Shown: positions 8,518-18,153, counted from the first letter of the stretch. The stretch is DNA of 37,512 nt from an uncultured Lentisphaerota bacterium (GCA_900321255.1 ONVK01000022.1:1-37512), one strand, 5' to 3'. Notes: generated by a model from the sequence alone, not told the origin. A program made the numbers and translations.

Positions 8518-8554
8518 TTTCTTTTCTTAAGTTGCCCATCTTTGCGCAAGATTT
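8518..8554. repeat. 37-bp direct repeat, right copy
   Basis: One mismatch from 7437-7473. In this copy the repeat runs straight into the TGGTATAAT promoter of the giant secreted protein, which suggests this is the original location and the left copy arose when the gene trio was inserted. Confidence 0.85.
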
Positions 8555-8562
8555 GGTATAAT
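8554..8562 (+). promoter_or_regulatory. Extended -10 promoter of the giant secreted protein
   Basis: TGGTATAAT located 27 bases before the ATG at 8590. Unlike the leaderless genes, this transcript should carry a ~20-base leader containing GGAAGGGGG as ribosome-binding site. TTGCCC at 8532 is a possible -35 with a long 19-base spacer. Confidence 0.7.
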
Positions 8563-8589
8563 ACTACATAACTTGGAAGGGGGTATTGT

Positions 8590-11500
8590 ATGAAAAATAA
8601 AATCTGTGGTATCTTTGGTCTTGCGGCTTTTGTCATCGCGCTCGCCCTGCCTGCACGGGCAGTCACGAACGAAGAACTCGCGGGGCTCGCCGCGTCGAAC
8701 GGCTTCTACCGCGCATCGGTACTCACGACAAGCGGATACACCGGAAGCGAGGTCCTGACGGACTTTCCCGTCCTCGTGCGCATCAAGCCCGGGTCGCCGT
8801 CCGGCTTCGCCTATTCGGACATGATGTTCCCGGACACGGGCAAGGACCTCGGCTTCGTCGACATGGAGGGCAACGGCCTCCCGTTCGAAATCGACACGTG
8901 GCGGGGCGCGAACGACGAATCGCTCGTCTGGGTGACGCTCCCGGCGGTGTCCAACGCGACGCAGTTCGCCATGGTCTACCGTTCGTCGAAGAGCGGCAAG
9001 ACCCTCAGCGCCGGCAACCCGTTCGCGACCTACACCGGCGTCTGGCACCTCAACGAATCCGGTTCGGGGGCCGGCAACACGGAGATCGCGGACTCGTCGG
9101 GAAAGAACCTCGTCGGCTACGCGCAGGGCATCGCCCAGTCCGTTTCCGCCGGCAAGCTCGGCGGTTCGTGGCGCATGAACACCGCCTATGCCCGGAACAA
9201 CACGGGCGTCGTCGTCGATCTCTCCGACTCGACGAAGCTGAACACGTTCAACACGCTCGGCGACACGTTCCACGTATCGCTGTGGATCTGCCCGCACGGA
9301 GCCATCAAGAGCGGCGACGGCCTGTGCTGGAACGTTCTCATCGGGCACAAGGAGACCAGCGCTACGCCGACCTGGGGGCTTTCCTTCAACCAGGATCCAA
9401 ATACCATGCGCATCTACAACTATGCCAACGATGGAAACAAATACGTTTCCTCCGGCAATATCGTGCAAAAGGGATTCAAGAAGGACATCTGGGGCAAGCT
9501 CGACGTCGTCTACTACACGTCCGGAACGACCGGGAAATACGATCTCTACTTCAACGGCACGAACGTCAACCAGAATGTGAACCTGCTCGACGGCAAGCCC
9601 GCCGCGCAAGGGTCCTCCAATCTCGGCATCGGCTGCTTCTCCAGCACGGCGGTCGAGCGCGCCTTCTGGGGCGAAGTCGACGAGGTGCGCTTCCTCGCCG
9701 GCAAGACGTCGGGCGACCGCATCCGCGCCGACTACGACACGGTCGCGAAGGCGTCCTTCCTGGCGGCCGCGCAGGTCGTCTCGTTCCAGGAACCGCCCAA
9801 GCCCGTCTTCGGGCACGAGGTCGCGGACGTCGGCGCGGCGTTCGTCCAGTTCTCCGGATCGATCTCGGTCCTCGGCGGAGAGGGCCCGGGCGCGGCGACG
9901 TCGTGCGAGGTCCTCGCAAAGGCCTGGCCGACGGCCGACCCGGAACCCGACGCCTGGACGACGATCGCCACCGGCCTCGCGGCGGGCGATTCGTTCTCGG
10001 GGACGATCACCGGTCTCTCGCCCCTCACGGGCTACGCCTACAAGATCAAGGCGGTGAACAATCTTCCCTACGAATCCGACGTCGAATCGGACGCGTTCAC
10101 GACGAGCGGCGTCGGCGATGCTGGAACGGGCGGAACGGTGGAGCGGCAGCTCGACGAGTTCGTCCACACGTTCGTAATCGCGCCGGACGGAACGGCGACC
10201 TTCTCTTTTACACCCCCGGCGGATGTCAACGAGGTTGATGCACTCATCGTGGGCGGTGGCGGCCCTGGTGGCTACTACGCGGGCGGCGGCGGCGGCGGCG
10301 GCGGACTGATCTACACGAACGCGATGCGCGTGACCGGCGGCGCGACCTACACGGTCACGGTCGGCGCGGGCGGCGAGCATGCGACGTCCGTCGCGGCCTA
10401 CGGCACGAACGGCGGCGACTCGTCGATTGTCGGCACGGACGTGAGCGTCACGGCCGTTGGCGGCGGCGCGGGCGGCAACGGCAAACAGAACAACCAGACC
10501 GCAACGCTCGCCGGCGCCGCCGGCGGCAGCGGCGGCGGCGCGACCTGGAAGGATTCTTCCGGCGGCGCCGGAACGGCCGGGCAAGGCAACGCGGGCGGTT
10601 CGGTGCAGAAAGGGCAGTCCGAGGCCAGCGTCCAGAACCACGCGGGCGGCGGCGGCGGCGCGGCGAAACCCGGCGGCAACGCCGTGGGCGTCACCGGCGC
10701 GCAGAGCTCCGGCTCGGGCGGCGACGGCCTGCAGGTGGCCATTTCCGGCGTTCCCGTCTACTACGCGGGCGGCGGTGGAGGCGGCGGCAACCAGTCCAAC
10801 CTGAATGGCGGCTGGGGCTCGGCCGGCAACGGCGGCGCCGGCGGCGGCGGCCGGGGCGGCCAATATGCCGGCGACGATGCAAGCGCCGAGGCTGCGCCCG
10901 GAACGGACAATCTCGGCGGCGGCGGCGGCGGCGGCTCGACGTACGACGCGCACTATCTCGGCGGAGATGGTGGAAACGGCATCGTGATCATCCGCTACGG
11001 CGCGGGCGGCGACGGACAGGGCGCGACGGCGCCGACGGTCTCGCTCACCGGCCTGGACTACGATTCCGGAACGAGCAAGGCGACCCTGGACTACCGCGTC
11101 GCCTGGGCCGGTTCGGGCTACCAGACGGCCCGCGTCTCCGCCATCTGGGGCTATTCGGAAGACGCGCTCCTCACCACAAACGAGCTGGATACGTCGATCA
11201 TCGGCGCGGGCTCGGGAGAAATCGAGCTTCCCAGCGTGAGCCGCACGGTCTACGTCCGCGTCGTCGCGGAAAACGGCGGCGGCGCGGCGGGCGTCTCGCC
11301 CGAAATCCTTTCCGTCGTGCTCTTCAACCCGCGCGCCCCGGAAGCGACGGCTTCGCTCTCGTCCGTGGTGTGCACGAACGCGGTCTTCGCGGTGGACGTG
11401 ACGAGCCTCGGCCAGGGCGCCGCGAACGCGACCGTCTCGATCCAGGTTGCGCAGAACCTCGCCTTCACGGGCGACGTCCTTTCGTTCCCGGACCAGACGA

Positions 11501-14500
11501 CCGTCACGGCGACCGGTGCCGCCGCGGCGTCCGCCTGGGGGCTCGCTCTTGGAGCGACCTATTATGCCCGCGCCGTGGTCTCGAACAACATCGAGCAAGT
11601 CTACGAGACGGACGCCATCCGCTTCACGACGCTCGTTCCCGGGCCGCCCCACGGCACGGCGGCGAACGCCGATCCGGGCTACACGACGGTTTCGGCAAAC
11701 GCCACGATGACGGATTTCGGCGTTGGGTCTGGGAACGCGTGGATGCGACTGGAGGTTTCGACGGCCGCGGACTTCGCGACGGTCGACTCGGTCACGCCCT
11801 GGCTGGATGCGACGGTCGACCAGCAGGAGACGCTCACGGCCGCCAATCTCATCCCGGACACGGCCTACCATGTTCGCGTCTGCCTCAGCAACTGGTGGAA
11901 CCTGGTCACCTACGAGCCTCTGGTGGATACCGCCACGCGCGCCGAGCCCTTTGCCGCAAGCGGACTTTCCTTCGCCGCCGGTACTGGTGACACGGTCGAT
12001 TTCTCCTTCCCCGTGACGGCCCTCTACGACGGCGCGACCGTCTCCGCAACGCTCACCTATGCTGGCGCCGAAATTGGGACGAAGTCGGCCGACGCCCCCG
12101 CCACACTCTCGTGGACCGGCGTCGCCTCGGCGGCCGAAACGGCGACCGCGACGGTCGTCGCGACCGCGACGCTTCCGGGCGGCGAAACCGTTTCGAAGAC
12201 ATGGACGGTTTCCGTCATGCCTGGCGCCTCGGCATCGATCGTGTCCGACGTGGCGGCCCACGCCTCCGCCGAGGGCGCGCTGTGGATGCGACCCGGCGAG
12301 GTCGTGCTTCTGCCCCCCGTGGCGGGCTCCGGCTTCTACCAGTCCCTGAACGAACGCTTCGCGACCGTCGAGGAGAACACGCTCACGGCGCTGGAGCCCG
12401 GCATCGTCGGCATCCGCTGCGTGGACGCCAACGCCGTCACCAACGTCATGGGCGTCGTGATCCTGCCCGACGCGATCGGCAGCGGCTCGATCTACGTCTT
12501 CAAGGAATCGAAGCGAAAGAACACGGACGACTGGGCTCGTTCCGAATGCTGGGACAAGGTCGTGAACGGCGCGCGTGCCGCAACAAACGATTCCATCCCG
12601 CAGAACGTGGACGACATTGCGATCCTGCCGTTCTACACCGCCGCCGGCAACATCTACGTCCGCCACCGCTCGGACCTCTCGCTCGGCGGAATCTACGCCG
12701 GCATGATCCGGCCGGACACCTGGGTCCGCTGCGTCCTGGAGCGCTACAAGGACGACACGACGAAGACCGTCACGTTCGGGCGGTCGGACGGTGAGCCGGT
12801 CGAGGTGAAGGTCTGCCCCAGCTCCGAGGGCAACTGCTTCTCGACGATCCGCCTGGGCGGCTACGACATCGACGTGGTCTGGGCGGGCGACGCCGTGATC
12901 GACGGCTGCTCGTCCGAGACGGACGTCAACGGCCCGCGCGGCTTCTTCGAGGTGAACTCCGCGACCAGCACGAACACGCTCAGCGGCGTCAAGCTCCGGA
13001 TCAAGGGGCTCCCCGGCTCTTCCACCAGCAGCGCCAGCGGCTCGAGCGCCAGCGGCCAGGCGGACAACAACGGCGTCGCGCTCCGCGGCGTCTGGAAGGG
13101 CACGGGCGAAATCATCAAGACGGGGCCGGGGTGCATCTCCTTCGCCGACGACTTCTCCGGCTTCTCCGGCGTCGTCCGCGAAATGTCCGGCCCGAATCCC
13201 GGGACGATCGGCGCTCCTGCGGCGGGCGTCCTGATGCGGGCGGCGGGCGCCTCGAACGTCACGGCGCACGTCTACGGCTATGGCTCCTACAACCATAGCA
13301 ACGGCGCGATGAGCTACAACGGCCTCAGCGTCGGCACGCTCGGCACCGGCGGCGCGAGCGTCGGACCCGCCGGCGGCGCGCAGGGTCCCGCCAAGGGGTT
13401 GCACATGCACGGCGGCACCTACCGCGCGAACAACATCGACAATACGTCGTGGGGCATTGGCGTCAAGGACGAGAAAACGTTCGACATTCTCTCCGTTGGC
13501 GCAGGCTTCAACTACATCACGTTGGTCAACGGAGCCGGCAACGGAAGCAAAAAGCCGATCAACGCCGTCACCGCCAAGACGCTTGCGCAAACGGACAAGG
13601 GCACGCTCGTCGTCTACGATCCCTCTCTCAACAATAAGGCGAACCAATCCGTCACGAACGCCATGGTTACCGTGGAAAACTGGGCGGATCTCGCCACTGG
13701 CGGGTCGGGCTACGGCGAACTGGATGCGGCGGGAGTGTCCGATGACTTCACTATCATCCCCTGGATGGTCGCGAACGGCGACGACAAATTCTCCTATCTG
13801 GTCTTTCCTGCTGTCGATGCGAACGGACGACTTGTCCGGCCGTATCGGAAAACGACCTACATAAGCACGGCCACTGGCGAGGACGCCAACGCCGTCTGCC
13901 CGAACAACTATGGCACCCTCACCCGCGGCAACGCGACGGAGATCGTTGTGAACTCGCTCTTCCTCAACAATGCGTCGAACGGAGACCAGTGGCTTGGCAC
14001 GAATCGGACGCTCACGATCAAATCCGGCGGTCTCATCCTGCACGACAACGGCTCGGCGATCGGCTTGCCAGGCCGCGACGACAACGGCAAGCTCGTCCTC
14101 GGCGACGCGTCGCACCCGGCCTACGTCTGGAACAAGGCATTCGGCAATTACACGAACCGGATCTGGTCCGCTGTGACGGCGGCAGGCGGCTTCGTGAGCA
14201 CCTACACCGGCAACCTCGAACTCGGCGGCGACCAGACGGGCATTGCGGGCGAAATCGTCGTGAACGGCGGCACGCTCGCGCTCGGAAGCGTCGACTACGG
14301 CATCACGCTGGCGGACAACCTTCCGGTGCGCGTCTGCGCGGGCGCGAAGCTGATCCTGCCGAGCGGCAATGCAGTTGCGAAGAACCCGCTCAAGATCGAC
14401 GGTTCTGGCGGCGCGTTCGGCAAGGTTGAACTCCCCGTCAACCAGACTTGCGCTTCGCTCGCGGTGCGTGATGTGTTTGTGTCGGACGAGTGGGCGACGT

Positions 14501-14628
14501 TGCCTTCGGGCACATACGGCTCGTCGGAGTCGGCGGCGGAGTTCGTCCGTGACGATCTCTTCGTCGGGCCGGGTGTGCTGACGGTTGGCGAGGCCAAGGC
14601 CCGTGGCGTCATGTTCCTGATCTACTGA
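8590..14628 (+). CDS. Giant secreted DUF2341/LamG/glycine-rich protein
   Basis: 2012-residue exported protein. A Sec signal peptide (about residues 1-24, ending ALPARA) is followed by a DUF2341-like region (FYRASVLTTSGYTG, FPVLVRI, about 35-140) and a LamG/concanavalin-like domain (about 145-390, with GVWHLNE and FWGEVDEVRFLAG). Next come a fibronectin-like segment, a glycine-rich domain of about 270 residues beginning VDALIVGGGGPGG and ending GIVIIRY, several Ig/FN3-like units (about 810-1220), and a beta-helix-like half resembling autotransporter-associated strand repeats (GTGEIIKTGPG, GEIVVNGGTLALG). It ends GVMFLIY with no visible autotransporter barrel or PEP-CTERM anchor. Probably a surface adhesin or glycan-binding protein; the substrate is unknown. 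Preceded by a strong Shine-Dalgarno. Confidence 0.85.
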   Translation: MKNKICGIFGLAAFVIALALPARAVTNEELAGLAASNGFYRASVLTTSGYTGSEVLTDFPVLVRIKPGSPSGFAYSDMMFPDTGKDLGFVDMEGNGLPFEIDTWRGANDESLVWVTLPAVSNATQFAMVYRSSKSGKTLSAGNPFATYTGVWHLNESGSGAGNTEIADSSGKNLVGYAQGIAQSVSAGKLGGSWRMNTAYARNNTGVVVDLSDSTKLNTFNTLGDTFHVSLWICPHGAIKSGDGLCWNVLIGHKETSATPTWGLSFNQDPNTMRIYNYANDGNKYVSSGNIVQKGFKKDIWGKLDVVYYTSGTTGKYDLYFNGTNVNQNVNLLDGKPAAQGSSNLGIGCFSSTAVERAFWGEVDEVRFLAGKTSGDRIRADYDTVAKASFLAAAQVVSFQEPPKPVFGHEVADVGAAFVQFSGSISVLGGEGPGAATSCEVLAKAWPTADPEPDAWTTIATGLAAGDSFSGTITGLSPLTGYAYKIKAVNNLPYESDVESDAFTTSGVGDAGTGGTVERQLDEFVHTFVIAPDGTATFSFTPPADVNEVDALIVGGGGPGGYYAGGGGGGGGLIYTNAMRVTGGATYTVTVGAGGEHATSVAAYGTNGGDSSIVGTDVSVTAVGGGAGGNGKQNNQTATLAGAAGGSGGGATWKDSSGGAGTAGQGNAGGSVQKGQSEASVQNHAGGGGGAAKPGGNAVGVTGAQSSGSGGDGLQVAISGVPVYYAGGGGGGGNQSNLNGGWGSAGNGGAGGGGRGGQYAGDDASAEAAPGTDNLGGGGGGGSTYDAHYLGGDGGNGIVIIRYGAGGDGQGATAPTVSLTGLDYDSGTSKATLDYRVAWAGSGYQTARVSAIWGYSEDALLTTNELDTSIIGAGSGEIELPSVSRTVYVRVVAENGGGAAGVSPEILSVVLFNPRAPEATASLSSVVCTNAVFAVDVTSLGQGAANATVSIQVAQNLAFTGDVLSFPDQTTVTATGAAAASAWGLALGATYYARAVVSNNIEQVYETDAIRFTTLVPGPPHGTAANADPGYTTVSANATMTDFGVGSGNAWMRLEVSTAADFATVDSVTPWLDATVDQQETLTAANLIPDTAYHVRVCLSNWWNLVTYEPLVDTATRAEPFAASGLSFAAGTGDTVDFSFPVTALYDGATVSATLTYAGAEIGTKSADAPATLSWTGVASAAETATATVVATATLPGGETVSKTWTVSVMPGASASIVSDVAAHASAEGALWMRPGEVVLLPPVAGSGFYQSLNERFATVEENTLTALEPGIVGIRCVDANAVTNVMGVVILPDAIGSGSIYVFKESKRKNTDDWARSECWDKVVNGARAATNDSIPQNVDDIAILPFYTAAGNIYVRHRSDLSLGGIYAGMIRPDTWVRCVLERYKDDTTKTVTFGRSDGEPVEVKVCPSSEGNCFSTIRLGGYDIDVVWAGDAVIDGCSSETDVNGPRGFFEVNSATSTNTLSGVKLRIKGLPGSSTSSASGSSASGQADNNGVALRGVWKGTGEIIKTGPGCISFADDFSGFSGVVREMSGPNPGTIGAPAAGVLMRAAGASNVTAHVYGYGSYNHSNGAMSYNGLSVGTLGTGGASVGPAGGAQGPAKGLHMHGGTYRANNIDNTSWGIGVKDEKTFDILSVGAGFNYITLVNGAGNGSKKPINAVTAKTLAQTDKGTLVVYDPSLNNKANQSVTNAMVTVENWADLATGGSGYGELDAAGVSDDFTIIPWMVANGDDKFSYLVFPAVDANGRLVRPYRKTTYISTATGEDANAVCPNNYGTLTRGNATEIVVNSLFLNNASNGDQWLGTNRTLTIKSGGLILHDNGSAIGLPGRDDNGKLVLGDASHPAYVWNKAFGNYTNRIWSAVTAAGGFVSTYTGNLELGGDQTGIAGEIVVNGGTLALGSVDYGITLADNLPVRVCAGAKLILPSGNAVAKNPLKIDGSGGAFGKVELPVNQTCASLAVRDVFVSDEWATLPSGTYGSSESAAEFVRDDLFVGPGVLTVGEAKARGVMFLIY

Positions 14629-14658
14629 TCGGCGGTCGGTAGATAACTGCGCAAATCA

Positions 14659-14684
14659 CGAGCCGCGGCAAATCTGCCGCGGCT
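14659..14684 (+). terminator. Strong hairpin after the giant gene
   Basis: Perfect 11-bp stem GAGCCGCGGCA / TGCCGCGGCTC around a four-base AATC loop, about 30 bases after the stop codon. The following sequence is CCGCATTTTC rather than a pure T-run, so factor-independent termination is likely but not certain. Confidence 0.65.
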
Positions 14685-14735
14685 CCGCATTTTCTACACG
14701 CCCTACATTTTCTACACGGCCATAACCTCTCCTCT

Positions 14736-14771
14736 CCCACTCCAACTCCCACTCCAACTCCCACTCCAACT
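14736..14771. repeat. 12-bp minisatellite, three units
   Basis: CCCACTCCAACT repeated three times without change (14736, 14748, 14760), in a pyrimidine-rich tract just after two direct copies of CATTTTCTACAC. It lies in the 230-base gap between the giant gene and the GT39-like gene. No function is apparent. Confidence 0.9.
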
Positions 14772-14841
14772 CTTCCCTCCTCCTCGCCCAAAACCCTCCA
14801 CGTAATTTCGTCCGTTTCCTCTCGCGCCCAGGGGCGTGTTT

Positions 14842-14850
14842 TGCTATAAT
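14842..14850 (+). promoter_or_regulatory. Extended -10 promoter of the GT39-like gene
   Basis: TGCTATAAT with eight bases to the ATG at 14859; a leaderless or nearly leaderless transcript is predicted. No Shine-Dalgarno precedes the start. Confidence 0.7.
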
Positions 14851-14858
14851 ATCACCCA

Positions 14859-16355
14859 ATGAAGCGATATTGGTTTTTGGCGGCCTTCGGGTTCGTCGTG
14901 CTTGCCTTTGCGGCAGTGTGGCTCGGGGCCCTCAATCAGGACGAGGGCTGGTATCTCTATGCCGCGCGGCTTGTGTCGGAGGGCAAGGTTCCCTACCGCG
15001 ACTTCTTCTACACCCAGGCGCCCGTAATGCCGATCGTCTACGCGGCGTTCAACTCGGTCTGGGACTCGTTCGGGCTCCTCGGCGCGCGAATCGTCACCAT
15101 CTGCTTCGGTGCGGCCGGCGTCGCGTTTTTCTGCGCCCTCGCCGCGCGGCTCGTTCCCCGCGGCCGCCGCTCTATCGCCGCTCTTGCCGTTTTTCTCCTG
15201 CTCGGTTCCAACCTCTACCACCTCTACTTCGTCGCCATCCCGAAGACCTACGCCCTCGCCTCGCTCTTCGTCGCGATTGGCTTCTTTCTCCTGACCTTCG
15301 CCCGCCCGCCGTCCGTCCGCGGCGCGGTCTTCGCGTTCGCGTCAGGACTCTCGCTCGCGTTCGCGTGCGGCACGCGCATCAGTCTCGGCGTGCTTCTCGC
15401 CGTCGTAGGCATTGGGCTTCTCGTCTCGCTGCGCAGCTGGTGCAGGACGTTCCTCTGGTTCGGCCTCGGCGGTGCGCTCGGCCTTGCGGTCGTGTACGGC
15501 TTCTTCCTCTGCGATCCCTCGGCGCGCTCCGGGCTTCTCGCCGCGCAGGCCTATCACGCCGCCCGCGGCGGGTTCGACCCCGTCTTCACCGTGGGCTCCG
15601 TCTCGCGCCTCGTCAGGTGGTATCTGCCCATGTTCGTCCTCCTGGGGCTTGGCTTCGCACGCGGCCGCGAGACGGATGGATCCGGCGATGCTTTGCTCGT
15701 CGCGCGGCTCGCCTTCGCCGGGTTCCTCGCCGTGTTCCTCGTACAGATGCTCGCGCCGTTCCCGTACGAGGACTACCAGGTTCCCGTGATGGGGCTTCTC
15801 GCCGTCTTCGCCGCCGTCGTCTTCTTCGGCCGTCCCGCGGCGGTTCCCGCGCGCGGGCTTCTGCTGACGCTCGGCCTCGCGTGGGCGGCGACGTTCGGCT
15901 CGCCGCTTCTCGAGCAGTGGATGACCAACGGCCAGGACCGGTTCTGGACCCTCAAGAAGGACCGCTGCGAGCTCGCCCAGCTTCGCGACGTCGCGCGGAT
16001 CATCGAGGAGGAGGATCCCAACGGCGACATGCTCCTTACCCAGGACCTCTACCTCGCCATCGAGACCGGGCGCAAAGTTCCGGAGGGGCTGGAGATGGGG
16101 CCGTTCAGCATGCTCTCCGACGAGGAGTGGCGCAGGCTCCTCTCGTCCGCGCCGTGCAGAATCGCCGCACTCTCGGGCTATTCGTTCGCCATCGACCCGC
16201 CGCGCTGCGACGAAGTCCCGGTCGAGCGGCAGATGGAATACTGGAAGCTTCTCAAGAAGGACTACGATCTCGTGATGAAGGAGGACGCGTTCGGGCAGAA
16301 CGCCACTGCGCTCCTCATACTCAGGCGCAAAGCCGACAGGACTGACGACAGGTGA
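14859..16355 (+). CDS. GT39/ArnT-like polyprenyl-linked glycosyltransferase
   Basis: 498-residue polytopic membrane protein with about ten hydrophobic segments. After the first membrane helix comes NQDEGWYLYAARLVSEGKVPYRDFFY (read as overlapping pieces): the DE pair at residues 28-29 and the P-Y-RDF segment match the first loop of GT39/PMT/ArnT-type enzymes, which use polyprenyl-phosphate sugars outside the inner membrane. A soluble C-terminal part of about 150 residues follows (from about 350). Acceptor unknown: lipid, polysaccharide or protein are all possible. Its TGA overlaps the GTG start of dxs. Confidence 0.8.
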   Translation: MKRYWFLAAFGFVVLAFAAVWLGALNQDEGWYLYAARLVSEGKVPYRDFFYTQAPVMPIVYAAFNSVWDSFGLLGARIVTICFGAAGVAFFCALAARLVPRGRRSIAALAVFLLLGSNLYHLYFVAIPKTYALASLFVAIGFFLLTFARPPSVRGAVFAFASGLSLAFACGTRISLGVLLAVVGIGLLVSLRSWCRTFLWFGLGGALGLAVVYGFFLCDPSARSGLLAAQAYHAARGGFDPVFTVGSVSRLVRWYLPMFVLLGLGFARGRETDGSGDALLVARLAFAGFLAVFLVQMLAPFPYEDYQVPVMGLLAVFAAVVFFGRPAAVPARGLLLTLGLAWAATFGSPLLEQWMTNGQDRFWTLKKDRCELAQLRDVARIIEEEDPNGDMLLTQDLYLAIETGRKVPEGLEMGPFSMLSDEEWRRLLSSAPCRIAALSGYSFAIDPPRCDEVPVERQMEYWKLLKKDYDLVMKEDAFGQNATALLILRRKADRTDDR

Positions 16356-18130
16356 AGCCGATCGAGCTGAGACACAGGATACTCGAGACCGTTTCTAAGA
16401 ACGGCGGTCACCTCGCGTCGTCGCTCGGCGCGGTCGAGATCGCGATGGCGCTCGCCGATGTCTTCGATCCCGAGAAGGACCGCGTCGTCTGGGATGTCGG
16501 CCATCAGGCGTACGCATGGAAGATTCTCACCGGCCGCGCAGACAGCTTTGCCACGCTCCGCAAAATGGGCGGGATATCGGGCTTCCCCAATCCCGCCGAG
16601 TCGAAGGCCGATGCCGCCGTGGCGGGTCACGCGGGCGTTGCGCTTTCCGTCGCCGAAGGGCTCGCGGCCGCGCGCGACAGACGCGGCGGCGAGGAGCATG
16701 TCATCGCTGTCATAGGCGACGCGTCGATAGCGAACGGCACGAGCTTCGAGGCGCTCAACAACTGCGCGGCGGCGACGAAGCGGCTCATCGTCATCCTGAA
16801 CGACAACGACATGTCGATAGCGAAGCCGGCGGGGAGTTTTGCGAAGGCGCTTGGCCGCCTGACGTCCGGCATACGCTACAACCGCGCCAAGAACGTGGCG
16901 AAGAAGGTCGGCCGCGCGCTCCGGCTCTCGTTCCTCTACGGGCTCGTCCACTGGGTCAAGAACCGGCTCAAGACGATGATGCTCCGCAACGTCTGGTTCG
17001 AGGAGTTTGGCTTCCACTACCTCGGGCCGGTTGACGGCCACGATCTCACGGCGCTCGTCTCGGCGCTCACGGCCGCGAAGGAGGAAGACCGCCCCGTTCT
17101 TCTCCATGTCGTCACGAAGAAGGGGCACGGCTACGGCCCCGCGGAGAAAAACCCGACTGCATGGCACGGCGTTGGCCCGTTCCCATGGCCTTCGTCGCCG
17201 GAGACAGTCGACCTCGCGCTTCCGACGGACGGCCAGAAGGCACAGCCGGCGCCCGGCTGGAGCGAGGTTTTCGGCGAGGCGCTGTGCGAGCTCGCGAAGG
17301 AAGACTCCCGCGTCGTCGCGCTGACTGCGGCGATGCGCGACGGAACGGGGCTTGCGCCGTTTGCCGCGCGCTTCCCGGACCGCTTCTTCGACGTCGGCAT
17401 AGCGGAGGGTCACATGGTCGCGTTCGCGGCGGGTCTCGCCGCCGGCGGCATGCGGCCTGTCGTCGCGGTCTATTCGACGTTTCTCCAGAGGGCCGTAGAC
17501 CAGGTGATGCACGATGTCGCGATCTCCAACCTGCCCGTCGTCTTCTGCGTGGATCGCGCTGGCGTCGTTGGCGCTGACGGAGTTACGCACCAGGGGCTCT
17601 ACGACATCGCGATGCTCAGGTGCCTGCCGAATGTCACGATCTGCCAGCCAAAGGACGCCGACGACCTGAAGGCGCTTCTTAAGGAGGCGCTTGACCGCAA
17701 CGGCCCGACGGTGATTCGCTATCCCCGCGGCAAGGCGCCAACTCGCCCACTCCCCAACTCCTCCACCCCTCAGCCCGCCGACTCGACCGCCCGCTTCGCG
17801 ATCTGGGCGACAGGCGACTGGTACGGGAAGGCGTGCGAGGTCGCGTCTCGCGTCGGCGGGGTCGCGGTGCACGCGAGGTACCTGAAGCCGTTTGACGGCG
17901 ATCTTCTCGCGAAGCAGCGCGCGGCGGGCATGAAGATCGTGAGCATCGAGAACGGTGCCGTCGCGGGCGGGTTTGGCGAGGAGATCGGCGCGGACGTGAA
18001 GTTCGGGTGGCCAGACGCGTTCATCCCCCACGGCACGCAGGCCGAGCTCGAAAGGCGCTACGGACTGGACGTGGATTCGATTGTAGGGCTGTTGTCGGCG
18101 AAGTTTCAACTTTCAACTTTCAACTTTTAA
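16352..18130 (+). CDS. dxs: 1-deoxy-D-xylulose-5-phosphate synthase
   Basis: First enzyme of the MEP isoprenoid pathway, condensing pyruvate and glyceraldehyde 3-phosphate with thiamine diphosphate. The 592-residue protein has ETVSKNGGHLASSLGAVE at its N-terminus, DVGHQAYAWKILTGR, the cofactor segment VIGDASIANGTSFEALNN near 120-137, DGHDLTALV, and the C-domain AEGHMVAFAAGLAAGG. The usual GDG is GDA here, as I recall from some PVC-group enzymes. The GTG start overlaps the upstream stop (GTGA). The N-terminus is ~30-40 residues shorter than in E. coli Dxs. The last eight residues (FQLSTFNF) and the stop are encoded by a 7-bp repeat array, so the native C-terminus has been altered. Confidence 0.92.
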   Translation: MKPIELRHRILETVSKNGGHLASSLGAVEIAMALADVFDPEKDRVVWDVGHQAYAWKILTGRADSFATLRKMGGISGFPNPAESKADAAVAGHAGVALSVAEGLAAARDRRGGEEHVIAVIGDASIANGTSFEALNNCAAATKRLIVILNDNDMSIAKPAGSFAKALGRLTSGIRYNRAKNVAKKVGRALRLSFLYGLVHWVKNRLKTMMLRNVWFEEFGFHYLGPVDGHDLTALVSALTAAKEEDRPVLLHVVTKKGHGYGPAEKNPTAWHGVGPFPWPSSPETVDLALPTDGQKAQPAPGWSEVFGEALCELAKEDSRVVALTAAMRDGTGLAPFAARFPDRFFDVGIAEGHMVAFAAGLAAGGMRPVVAVYSTFLQRAVDQVMHDVAISNLPVVFCVDRAGVVGADGVTHQGLYDIAMLRCLPNVTICQPKDADDLKALLKEALDRNGPTVIRYPRGKAPTRPLPNSSTPQPADSTARFAIWATGDWYGKACEVASRVGGVAVHARYLKPFDGDLLAKQRAAGMKIVSIENGAVAGGFGEEIGADVKFGWPDAFIPHGTQAELERRYGLDVDSIVGLLSAKFQLSTFNF

Positions 18131-18145
18131 CTTTCAACTTTCAAC
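18104..18145. repeat. Heptamer tandem array (TTTCAAC)6
   Basis: Six contiguous 7-bp units: TTTCAAC three times, TTTTAAC once, TTTCAAC twice. It covers the last codons of dxs and the gap to the NERD gene. The variant unit supplies the dxs TAA stop (18128-18130). The reverse complement GTTGAAA is one base from the GTTTAAA units at 29189. Confidence 0.95.
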
Positions 18146-18153
18146 TGCTATAT

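Noticed and set aside
8527-14115. 1862-codon open frame on the minus strand opposite the giant gene
   Set aside because: High GC removes stop codons from the opposite strand. The translation is arginine/valine/aspartate-rich with no domain, while the plus strand has a signal peptide, domains, promoter and ribosome-binding site.
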